This document shows, in pieces, positions 1-5,376 of a stretch of 6,873 nucleotides of DNA. Both the position numbers and the translations under genes were made by a program. The stretch's first letter is position 1; every line of letters starts with the position of its first letter. The notes under the pieces were generated by a model. The model did not search any database. It was not told the origin of the DNA and saw nothing but the letters and a program-made list of their open reading frames with translations. Source of the DNA: Oxalobacteraceae bacterium (GTDB lineage: Bacteria; Pseudomonadota; Gammaproteobacteria; Burkholderiales; Burkholderiaceae_D); contig DPRS01000016.1 in the NCBI GenBank assembly GCA_003537575.1, positions 124,571 to 131,443 on the forward strand. The letters run 5' to 3'.

Positions 1-278
1 GTCGCGGTGGTGGTGCCGTCACCGGCGTTGTCGGAAGTCTTGGAAGCGACTTCCTTGACCATCTGCGCGCCCATGTTCATGAGCTTGTCTTTCAGTTCGA
101 TCTCTTTGGCGACCGAGACACCGTCCTTGGTGACGGTCGGGGCGCCGAAGGAGCGCTCCAGAACGACGTTGCGGCCTTTCGGGCCGAGGGTGACCTTGAC
201 TGCGTTGGCGAGAATGTTCACGCCTTCAACCATCTTGTGACGGGCGGAATCGCCGAATACGACGTCTTTAGCTGCCAT
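1..278 (-). CDS. groEL: 60 kDa chaperonin GroEL, N-terminal part (runs off the left edge)
   Basis: Subunit of the cytosolic GroEL double-ring chaperonin, which folds proteins in an ATP-driven cycle with the GroES lid. Only the first 92 codons are in the window. The product starts MAAKDVVFGDSARHKM and shows the equatorial-domain nucleotide-binding segments: TLGPKG at residues 30-35, TVTKDGV at 48-54, and the phosphate-binding GDGTTT at 86-91. The ATG is at 276-278, with an AAGGAG ribosome-binding site at 287-292, a normal spacing. It lies 49 nt downstream of groES on the same strand, so the two form the usual groES-groEL operon driven by the promoter and CIRCE operator at 733-788. Nothing in the visible part is degraded. 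Identity is near certain; the only limit is truncation by the window edge. Confidence 0.98.
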   Translation of the reverse strand, partial: MAAKDVVFGDSARHKMVEGVNILANAVKVTLGPKGRNVVLERSFGAPTVTKDGVSVAKEIELKDKLMNMGAQMVKEVASKTSDNAGDGTTTA

Positions 279-327
279 GTTTGTTACTCCTTGCTTTAAC
301 AGTGGGTATTTGTATGGGATCCGTGGA

Positions 328-618
328 TTACTTCTGGACGATCGCCATGATGTCTTCTTCGCGCATCACCAGCAATTCCTCGCCGCTGACCTTGACGGCC
401 TGGCCGGAATACTTGCCGAACAAAACACGGTCGCCGACCTTGACGTCGAGCGGACGGACCTTGCCGTCTTCCAGGATCTTGCCATTGCCGACGGCCAGCA
501 CTTCACCTTGATCAGGCTTTTCTGCGGCGGCTTCAGGCAGGACGATGCCGGACGCAGTCTTGGTTTCCTGGTCCAGACGCTTGACGATGACGCGATCGTG
601 CAAAGGACGAAGATTCAT
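328..618 (-). CDS. groES: 10 kDa co-chaperonin GroES
   Basis: Heptameric lid of the GroEL chaperonin, cytosolic. The 96-residue length is standard for the family. It starts MNLRPLHDRVIVKR, carries the mobile-loop GroEL-contact segment TASGIVLPE at residues 21-29 (IVL at 25-27), and ends with the typical VGDRVLFGKYSG...ELLVMREEDIMAI. The frame remains open to an ATG at 670-672, but the start at 616-618 is chosen because the family begins there and a strong AAGGAG site lies at 624-629. It is the first gene of the groES-groEL operon, with a leader of roughly 130 nt containing CIRCE. Regulation is expected to be heat-inducible through both sigma32 and HrcA, as the upstream sites show. Confidence 0.98.
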   Translation of the reverse strand: MNLRPLHDRVIVKRLDQETKTASGIVLPEAAAEKPDQGEVLAVGNGKILEDGKVRPLDVKVGDRVLFGKYSGQAVKVSGEELLVMREEDIMAIVQK

Positions 619-623
619 ACAAA

Positions 624-629
624 CTCCTT
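624..629 (-). promoter_or_regulatory. groES ribosome-binding site
   Basis: On the minus strand this reads AAGGAG, five bases upstream of the groES ATG at 616-618. It decides the start between this ATG and the in-frame ATG at 670-672, which would add 18 residues that do not belong to the GroES family. Confidence 0.85.
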
Positions 630-656
630 TAAAATCAATAAGTTGTGATAATTTTC

Positions 657-699
657 CGCAGGCATGCCGCAATTCGTGGAGTACACGGTGCAGCCTGCG
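657..699 (-). repeat. Inverted repeat in the groES 5' leader
   Basis: CGCAGGC at 657-663 is exactly complementary to GCCTGCG at 693-699, with a 29-base loop. It lies in the transcribed leader between CIRCE and groES. It could form a modest mRNA hairpin. There is no U-tract, so it is not a terminator, and no regulatory role can be shown. Confidence 0.4.
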
Positions 700-732
700 C
701 GACGCAAAAGTTGGAAGGCCAAGGAAGGACTA

Positions 733-759
733 TTAGCACTCTCCCTTAACGAGTGCTAA
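733..759. promoter_or_regulatory. CIRCE operator (HrcA binding site)
   Basis: A perfect CIRCE element: TTAGCACTC at 733-741, a nine-base spacer, then GAGTGCTAA at 751-759. The 9-9-9 inverted repeat matches the consensus exactly. It abuts the -10 region of the groESL promoter and would cover the transcription start, so bound HrcA would repress groESL. Its presence implies an hrcA gene elsewhere in the genome. Confidence 0.97.
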
Positions 760-788
760 GTATATGGGCGGGTAATCCTTTTTTCAAG
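759..788 (-). promoter_or_regulatory. groESL promoter, overlapping sigma32 and sigma70 elements
   Basis: On the minus strand CTTGAAA (782-788) is followed by exactly 13 bases and then CCCATATA (761-768), a close match to the heat-shock sigma32 consensus. The same bases also give a housekeeping-type pair, TTGAAA (782-787) and TATACT (759-764) with a 17-base spacer. Both place the transcription start inside the adjacent CIRCE element. The combination of sigma32 activation and HrcA repression is established for some beta- and alphaproteobacterial groESL operons; here it is read directly from sequence. Confidence 0.85.
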
Positions 789-997
789 TCAAGAAGTCAT
801 GGTTTATGAAGGAAGGACAATCAGCGGAAGAGGGGGGGGGCAGTTATCGTCTGCAATGTAACTTGAACCTTTTGCAAAACAGCTTGAACCTTCCAGTCTT
901 TGGAAGCTCTGCCGGAGAGTAATTAAGTTGTTAATGGTATTCGCGCTCGCCAGACACCAGCATCCTCCGGTAAAATTGATTAATTAAAGGGTTCTCG
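789..997. other. Intergenic region between the groESL promoter and the DUF488 gene
   Basis: This separates divergent transcription of groESL and the DUF488 gene. It contains a G9 homopolymer (832-840), a 10-base direct repeat CTTGAACCTT at 862-871 and 883-892 (21 bases apart start to start), and an inverted repeat CTTCCA/TGGAAG at 890-895 and 901-906. I do not find a convincing sigma70 promoter for the plus-strand gene; TAAAAT at 971-976 is a possible -10 without a good -35. It likely marks the left boundary of the accessory island. Confidence 0.5.
862..892 (+). repeat. Pair of CTTGAACCTT direct repeats spaced by two helical turns
   Basis: CTTGAACCTT occurs at 862-871 and again at 883-892, a 21-base period, so both copies face the same side of the helix. 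An inverted repeat, CTTCCA-N5-TGGAAG (890-906), follows directly. The arrangement resembles a regulator-binding site upstream of the DUF488 gene, but the regulator is unknown. Confidence 0.4.
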
Positions 998-1480
998 ATG
1001 ACTGTTTTCACCATAGGCTATGAAGGACTGGACATTGACGTGTTCATGTTATTGCTCGCTGAGCACAGCATTGAAACCGTCGTGGACATTCGTGAGCTGC
1101 CTCTGTCGCGCAAGCCAGGATTTTCGAAGAAGGCGCTGTCTAGTGCGTTGAATCTCTCTGGCTTTGAGTACGTTCACATGGTTGATCTGGGCTGCCCGAA
1201 GCCGGTTCGAGACCGATACCGTGAAGACGGCAACTGGAAACGATATACCGAGGGTTTCCTGAAGTACCTTGAGAAACAAGAGGTCGCCATCGCTGAGCTT
1301 TCTGACCGGGTGAATTCCTCGAACTGCGCGCTACTCTGCTACGAGGCTGATTTCAATTTCTGCCACCGCTCAATGGTGGCCAATGCAGTACGTGAATACT
1401 GCGGCGTTCAGGTCGAGCACATCAAGGCTACTGACGCTAAAAAAGTGAGCCCTGCCTCACTTCGACTGGTTTTCGCATAG
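998..1480 (+). CDS. DUF488 family protein
   Basis: A 160-residue soluble protein of the DUF488 family (normal length). Family motifs in order: TIGYEG at residues 5-10; DIRELPLSRKPGFSK at 30-44, the basic/Ser-rich conserved loop; LGCPKPVRDRY at 64-74; and LLCYEADFNFCHRSMVA at 112-128, whose Cys114, Glu116, Cys122, His123 and Arg124 are the usual conserved pocket. The ATG at 998 has an AAAGGG-type ribosome-binding site about seven bases upstream. The biochemical activity of DUF488 is not established to my knowledge. Members often sit in defence and DNA-modification islands, some beside dual-OB proteins, and here the neighbour converging from the right is such a protein. The two coding regions overlap tail to tail by 44 nt. 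Family assignment is firm; role in DNA-modification sensing or processing is inference. Confidence 0.9.
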   Translation: MTVFTIGYEGLDIDVFMLLLAEHSIETVVDIRELPLSRKPGFSKKALSSALNLSGFEYVHMVDLGCPKPVRDRYREDGNWKRYTEGFLKYLEKQEVAIAELSDRVNSSNCALLCYEADFNFCHRSMVANAVREYCGVQVEHIKATDAKKVSPASLRLVFA

Positions 1481-2267
1481 GCGGATAGATCAGACTGATG
1501 ATCAGCCACTGGTCTTGGAACCGGTGTTGGTTGCCCATCAGGAACATCAAGTCCTTTCCGCCAAGCTGACCTTCTAGCTTGGCGCGGAACGGTGCCTCCC
1601 AATCGGCACCATGGTCGTGGCGGCAGTTCCAGAACAGCGCGCCAGCCTCCCAGTCGACGATCTTGTGCCGGTGCTCCATCTCACCTTCGGGGGTGTCGCA
1701 CACATACCGGTAGTAGAAGTCGAACGGTACCTTGCGTAGTTCCTTCACTTGCCGTTTTGCGTCTGCCTCGGAGAACAGATCACCTTGCATCTGCTCCCGC
1801 ATCAGCTTCTCTTTTTCTTCCTCCGTCCATTCCTGGTTACGAGCCTTTGTAATTTCAAGCCCGAGCAGCCTCTTCGGCCGCAGGAGTGCGATTGATAGTC
1901 CGTCGCTCAGGCGGCCTGCGTCGAGTGAAACGAAGCTATCGAACGACGGAATTTTGTCCAGCCATTCCCAGCGGAAAATCCACTCCTTTTTTGTGTCGAT
2001 TCGATCACCGCACTCAATCGTGTCGACGTAAAGCTTGTGGCTCTCTGGCCTGTGGTCCTTGTTGGCCTTTTCAACCCTGACATCGATCCATTGCCACTTC
2101 GTGAACTGCTGACCTTCTTCAATCATCCGAAACGGCACGGGATACAGTCGTCGCATCGACCCATCCTCGCTGATGCCAGCCACGCAGGAAGTTTCTACGT
2201 ACTGAGCGCTGGGCGAGGGATACGTCTTCGCTAAAATCAGAATTCGCTCTTTCCTGACTTTCTCCAT
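1437..2267 (-). CDS. Dual OB domain-like protein, partner of DUF488
   Basis: A 276-residue soluble protein. I recognise the pattern of the dual-OB family from memory. The N-terminal part has RILILAKT (8-15), CVAGIS...RRLYPV (28-44), then WQWIDVRVEKANKDHRPES (58-76). The C-terminal part has FYYRYVC, an HRHKIVDWEAGALF segment (about 199-212), DLMFLMGNQHRF (about 239-250) and WLIISLIYPP (254-263). No catalytic motif is evident, so a nucleic-acid-binding or sensing role is inferred from the OB folds. The ATG at 2265-2267 has a strong AGGGAGGA site at 2276-2283. It follows the degraded Res relic on the same strand and ends inside the DUF488 gene; its own terminator hairpin overlaps its last codons. 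A residual possibility is a related uncharacterised family. Confidence is high that the gene is real, moderate on the name. Confidence 0.7.
   Translation of the reverse strand: MEKVRKERILILAKTYPSPSAQYVETSCVAGISEDGSMRRLYPVPFRMIEEGQQFTKWQWIDVRVEKANKDHRPESHKLYVDTIECGDRIDTKKEWIFRWEWLDKIPSFDSFVSLDAGRLSDGLSIALLRPKRLLGLEITKARNQEWTEEEKEKLMREQMQGDLFSEADAKRQVKELRKVPFDFYYRYVCDTPEGEMEHRHKIVDWEAGALFWNCRHDHGADWEAPFRAKLEGQLGGKDLMFLMGNQHRFQDQWLIISLIYPPMRKPVEVRQGSLF
1439..1462 (-). terminator. Intrinsic terminator inside the end of the dual-OB gene
   Basis: On the minus strand AAGTGAG (1456-1462), a six-base loop, then CTCACTT (1443-1449) form a perfect 7-bp stem that runs into a tract of six T (1439-1444). 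The last T is also the first base of the gene's TAG stop codon. On the plus strand there is no matching U-tract, so it should stop only minus-strand transcription. The predicted transcript end is therefore at or very near the stop codon. Confidence 0.6.
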
Positions 2268-2487
2268 TTGGCGGTTCCTCCCTCGCTTCTTTGAACTAAT
2301 CCGTGATGTCTGCTTTCACCGGCGTTAACTCGAAAACACTTATGCCCACACTTGATCTCAGTTCTTCGCTACCTGAAACTTCTTCCGAAGCGCAACGCGA
2401 CGATTCATATTGACCTCACTACCTTCCGAGCACGGGAGCAGAACAAACTATGTTCTCCCTTTGTTCATGTCTTTACCCGTACCCCTC
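2268..2487. other. Intergenic region upstream of the dual-OB gene
   Basis: No supported gene of normal size. On the minus strand a 16-codon ORF (2358-2408, starting MNRRVALRKK) has a plausible GAGGT ribosome-binding site and could be a leader peptide, but such short ORFs arise by chance. The most structured part is the nested palindrome at 2440-2466. I find no convincing -35/-10 pair for the dual-OB gene. The gene's ribosome-binding site is at 2276-2283. Confidence 0.4.
2440..2466. repeat. Nested inverted repeats, operator-like
   Basis: AGAACA (2440-2445), five bases, TGTTCT (2451-2456) is a perfect palindrome. A second one overlaps it: GAACAAA (2441-2447), twelve bases, TTTGTTC (2460-2466). 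Three half-sites of the same GAACA type in 27 bases, upstream of the dual-OB gene and just after the Res relic, look like a dimeric regulator site. No regulator gene is present in the window. Confidence 0.4.
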
Positions 2488-2601
2488 TCAGACCTTCGCT
2501 TCGAAGCACAAGAATTCGGTGAGCCGCTTTGATTCGGCGATCTCGTCGTATGGAGCCAGCAAGTATCGCCACGGCTTGGTGCCGACGGCTTTCGAGCCGG
2601 A
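2488..2601 (-). pseudogene. C-terminal remnant of a type III-like restriction helicase (Res)
   Basis: An open frame of about 38 codons ends at a TGA (2488-2490). It encodes GTKPWRYLLAPYDEI followed by AESKRLTEFL and FEAKV. The WRYLL-P-DEI signature matches the extreme C-terminus of restriction endonuclease type III Res-like DEAD/DEAH helicases, as recalled from family members. No start codon or motor domain remains; an in-frame TAG at 2611-2613 closes the frame upstream. The 5' side runs straight into a fragment of a Mod-type methyltransferase in another frame, so a deletion removed most of mod and nearly all of res. Recognition rests on a short motif, hence moderate confidence. Confidence 0.6.
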
Positions 2602-2670
2602 TGCGCGGCTCTAGCATGGGCCGCTTGTCCTTCTCGATCCAGGTGAATTCCAGTTTTAATTTTTTTTCAT
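2600..2670 (-). pseudogene. N-terminal remnant of a type III-like Mod DNA methyltransferase
   Basis: On the minus strand, codons from 2653 to 2600 read LEFTWIEKDKRPMLEPRI. This matches the characteristic opening of Mod-type site-specific adenine methyltransferases (consensus recalled as KLELTWIGKDKRPRLEPRIL). A likely original ATG lies at 2668-2670 but is followed by a run of eight A (2660-2667); nine would be needed to keep the frame, so a one-base slippage has also broken the start. After EPRI the sequence jumps, out of frame, into the Res C-terminus. The fragment starts only 22 bases past the stop of the intact D12 methyltransferase. The catalytic DPPY and AdoMet motifs are gone, so it cannot be functional. 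Confidence 0.65.
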
Positions 2671-2692
2671 CAATCTGCCTATACGACTGCTA

Positions 2693-3568
2693 TTAGCCAA
2701 CTGCCTTAGTTTGCGGAATGGCCTCATCGGGAACCACAAGATTCCGACTGAAAAACATCACTTCATTCCCAACGTAGCGTCTTTGCGCCGTGTAGTTCAG
2801 CCCATAGGTCAGCGATTGGCTCATTTGATACATCTCGCAAATCTCTTCGGCATTGTCATACGACACAACCCAAGGCCATTTGAACTTCTTCTGCTGAATG
2901 ATCTTGGCAATAGCAGCGTGATCGTCATGCTCGTAATAGTTACGATACAAACCTTTGCCTTTGACGTAATAAGGCGGATCGAGATAGATAAGAGATTGCT
3001 TCGGAAGAAATTCTGAACAACTCTTCAAAAGGGACAGCGAATCCTCGCAATAGACTGAGATGTCATCTGCTCGCTTGGCAATCTCTCGGATACGCGACGC
3101 GACAACATCCTTCTTAAATCGAGCATCCAGTTTGTAATTTCCACCCTGACTCTTGCCACCAATGACGCCCGCCTTGAGAATCCCAGAGCGATTCGTCCGA
3201 TTCATGAACAAGGTTGCAAAACCTTTCTCGACCAAACTGGCATCATGCTCTTCACGAAGAATCGACCGCCACTTAAACCACTCTTCGATGGTAATGGGCG
3301 TAGACTCAAGCAGTTCCAGAAGCGCGCATGAATGCTGGGTTACGGAAATCCAGAAAGCGTAAACCGCAGGGTCCGCATCATTGATATGAATATGGCTGGC
3401 ATGGCCGTGAAAAAGCAAATCCAGCGCAACGCCAGCCCCGCCCGCATACGGCTCCAGATAATGACCGCCCGCAATGCCGTTGCTCTCCATTACCTTCGCA
3501 ATGAAGGGTGCAAATGGCGCTTTCCCACCAGGGTAGCGCAAGGGGCTATACAATCTGTTTGAAAACAT
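2693..3568 (-). CDS. D12-class adenine-N6 DNA methyltransferase (Dam-like)
   Basis: A 291-residue AdoMet-dependent enzyme predicted to methylate adenine N6 in duplex DNA. Motifs: SPLRYPGGK at residues 8-16 (D12 motif X); LEPYAGGAGVALDL at 38-51 (motif I, AdoMet binding); NDADP at 63-67; FMNRTNRSGIL at 121-131; LDARF at 147-151; catalytic DPPYY at 197-201 (motif IV); and SYDN in the C-terminal part. All expected motifs are present, and the length is typical for the family. The ATG at 3566-3568 lies inside the end of the upstream ATPase/nuclease gene (23-nt overlap) with an AAAAGG site at 3575-3580, indicating translational coupling. As the second gene of a two-gene operon it most plausibly protects host sites from the partner nuclease. 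The recognition sequence cannot be read from the protein. Confidence 0.92.
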   Translation of the reverse strand: MFSNRLYSPLRYPGGKAPFAPFIAKVMESNGIAGGHYLEPYAGGAGVALDLLFHGHASHIHINDADPAVYAFWISVTQHSCALLELLESTPITIEEWFKWRSILREEHDASLVEKGFATLFMNRTNRSGILKAGVIGGKSQGGNYKLDARFKKDVVASRIREIAKRADDISVYCEDSLSLLKSCSEFLPKQSLIYLDPPYYVKGKGLYRNYYEHDDHAAIAKIIQQKKFKWPWVVSYDNAEEICEMYQMSQSLTYGLNYTAQRRYVGNEVMFFSRNLVVPDEAIPQTKAVG

Positions 3569-5273
3569 TGTTTACCTTTTTCAGCTTCACTTCTAGCACG
3601 GTCAGCTTGGCGGCATCCACGGCATATCCATTTTTCATCACGCCGTAAATGGCCGTCTTGAATCTTTCCAAGAATTCGTTGCTGGGCACAGGGTTGCTTT
3701 CAATCCAATGTTTCCAAGGGTTGTATGGCTTCGCACCAGAAGAAACCAGCTTCTGAAATTCAGCACCCTTATAAAATCGCTTGAATACATCTCGCGGTGT
3801 CTTTTTGCCAATATACGCCGCTATCCGTTCTTTTACATCAACAGAGTTACCGTTGATTGTGAACTCATTGAGCACCTCACGGGCCGCATTGGTAAAGACA
3901 TCCCGCGAAAACTGCAAATCATTCTTCCAGAATGCGTGATCAGCAGGAAGATTGTATAGGTGCTCAAAAATCAACTGATCGGGCGGCAAATTTCCGGGTA
4001 GTAGTACTACTGTCTTGAAGTTCTTCCCCTTGGTATGTGGATCTTGATCCGCATCCAAGCAGATGATGCTTTTTTCCGCAAATTCGGGAATTTTCTTCTG
4101 AATCAATTGTAAATAGTTGGAACAGCCAAGCGTTATTTCCGACATAGGAGCCGTGAACTTCTTAGCAGGCTGCCTGTTCATCAAGGCGGCAAAGAAGTCT
4201 GAGGCTTCTTTATCTTCGAAATAGACATTGATGCTTGGCAAAGATGTGCCAGAAACTGTGTCGATGGTCTTTGTGTTGATGTCTGCACTGATTTGTGCCC
4301 AAGACCAATCCTGCATCACTTGGACATCGCCATAGGTGTTGCTTAGGTAAATCGTTTTGTATTTTCTTCTGAATTGCTGGCTTTGCTCGAATGCATATTC
4401 AATCAAGACAGGCGAATGCGAAGTCATAACAACCTGAAGATTCAGATTTTTGCATTCACGGTCAAGCATCTTTAGCAGATTCACCTGCGCAGTTGGAAAC
4501 AGCGCTGCGTCAGCCTCGTCTATTAGCAGCAAGCCGCCTTTGTAATCTTGGTACTCTTCTTTCAACTTCCTGAAAGACATCAACGCCAAGACGATCTGAC
4601 CGACGTTGTCCTCACCAGCGGAAACAGACTCTTGGTCATAGTTTTCGCCATGCGCTACGGCTGAACTGATCATTCCATCCGTACCTGTTGCATGGGAAGC
4701 GCCACGATTGAGAAGCTCATTCGTAAGCTTGATGAAGTCCTGCTTGTGCTTTTTTAGATAATCGAAGTCACTGATCTTATAGTCTCTGGCAGCAATGGGG
4801 TAAAGCCGCTTTAAACTCAGGAAGATGACTGGATGCGTGAAGTTCCTGCTTGTATTACTGCTGCCGGTTGCCGTGCTATTGTTCCTGACCACCGGCCTGG
4901 GCAATGTATTACCACGCGACGATTTCCGCTTCATCAGTTCCAGCTTTGCCGTCGCGACTTGATCAGTATAGCCATCATGCAGTTCGATGTTTACCTTCAT
5001 GGAACCCGGAACATCGAACGTGTCGGATATTCTAAAATGCTCACTGTATTGAGACTTGAACAAGCCACCTGCAATTTGCCGGAATGAAAGCGTCTCGTCT
5101 TTGACGTAATCCGTCTCGAAACTGAAAATTTGCGCGGCAATGCCAAGAATAGACGATTTGGATGTGCCATTCTTCCCGCATACGACCGTGATGTGGTCGC
5201 CAAGCTCGATTTTCACGTTATTCAGTGCGCGGAATTTTTCAATTACCAGTATCTTCAGTTGGGTCTTGGACAT
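3546..5273 (-). CDS. OLD-like AAA/ABC ATPase with C-terminal TOPRIM nuclease domain
   Basis: A 575-residue soluble protein. The N-terminal ATPase opens KILVIEKFRALNNVKIEL and has Walker A GKNGTSKSS at residues 33-41, an ABC-like signature SAGEDN at 218-223, Walker B GGLLLIDEAD at 246-255 and an H-loop TSHSP at 284-288. This order is typical of OLD-type SMC/RecF-like ATPases. A TOPRIM-like domain follows: VYFEDKEASDFF at 350-361 (Glu353), ITLGCSNY around 380-387, the DxD motif LDADQD at 406-411, and PDQLIFEHL at 431-439 with a further acidic residue. About 130 residues of unassigned C-terminus complete it. By family analogy it should be an ATP-gated metal-dependent DNA nuclease. It overlaps the adenine methyltransferase gene and starts one base after a 33-codon ORF, so both are cotranscribed. 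Ser38 replaces the usual Walker A glycine. Confidence 0.88.
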   Translation of the reverse strand: MSKTQLKILVIEKFRALNNVKIELGDHITVVCGKNGTSKSSILGIAAQIFSFETDYVKDETLSFRQIAGGLFKSQYSEHFRISDTFDVPGSMKVNIELHDGYTDQVATAKLELMKRKSSRGNTLPRPVVRNNSTATGSSNTSRNFTHPVIFLSLKRLYPIAARDYKISDFDYLKKHKQDFIKLTNELLNRGASHATGTDGMISSAVAHGENYDQESVSAGEDNVGQIVLALMSFRKLKEEYQDYKGGLLLIDEADAALFPTAQVNLLKMLDRECKNLNLQVVMTSHSPVLIEYAFEQSQQFRRKYKTIYLSNTYGDVQVMQDWSWAQISADINTKTIDTVSGTSLPSINVYFEDKEASDFFAALMNRQPAKKFTAPMSEITLGCSNYLQLIQKKIPEFAEKSIICLDADQDPHTKGKNFKTVVLLPGNLPPDQLIFEHLYNLPADHAFWKNDLQFSRDVFTNAAREVLNEFTINGNSVDVKERIAAYIGKKTPRDVFKRFYKGAEFQKLVSSGAKPYNPWKHWIESNPVPSNEFLERFKTAIYGVMKNGYAVDAAKLTVLEVKLKKVNNVFKQIV

Positions 5274-5274
5274 A

Positions 5275-5376
5275 CTAAGCTGCCTGGTTTTCTTTTCTAT
5301 ATCCCTCGAATTCGATGGATTTGGAACCTGAATTATTAATGAGAGCTATCGCTGGAGTGACAGCGGTGATGGTCAT
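5275..5376 (-). CDS. Small ORF linking the helicase relic to the TOPRIM ATPase gene
   Basis: A 33-residue frame starting MTITAVTPAIALINNSGS and ending ENQAA, not recognised. Its ATG overlaps the stop of the helicase relic in the ATGA arrangement, and its TAG is separated from the ATPase gene's ATG by a single base. It may be the truncated beginning of a gene that once followed the helicase, or a leader that couples translation into the ATPase gene. The ATPase gene has only a weak CAGG site of its own, which fits coupling. It has no predicted domain or signal peptide. Expression is unproven. Confidence 0.35.
   Translation of the reverse strand: MTITAVTPAIALINNSGSKSIEFEGYRKENQAA

Noticed and set aside
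7..648. Plus-strand open frames opposite groEL and groES
   Set aside because: They are antisense shadows of two unmistakable chaperonin genes, with no family resemblance of their own.
619..672. In-frame upstream ATG extending GroES by 18 residues
   Set aside because: The family starts at MNLRPLHD, which has a strong AAGGAG site in front; the extension has no homology to GroES and lies in the leader.
1592..2234. Plus-strand frames opposite the dual-OB gene
   Set aside because: Low-complexity Ser/Arg/Pro-rich translations without ribosome-binding sites; the minus strand carries the recognised family.
2660..2667. T8 run as a terminator
   Set aside because: On the plus strand no GC-rich stem precedes it and no plus-strand gene ends there; on the minus strand it is an A-run. 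It is better explained as the start of the Mod relic.
2711..3562. Plus-strand frames opposite the adenine methyltransferase
   Set aside because: The minus frame contains all D12 motifs; these are antisense frames with no motif.
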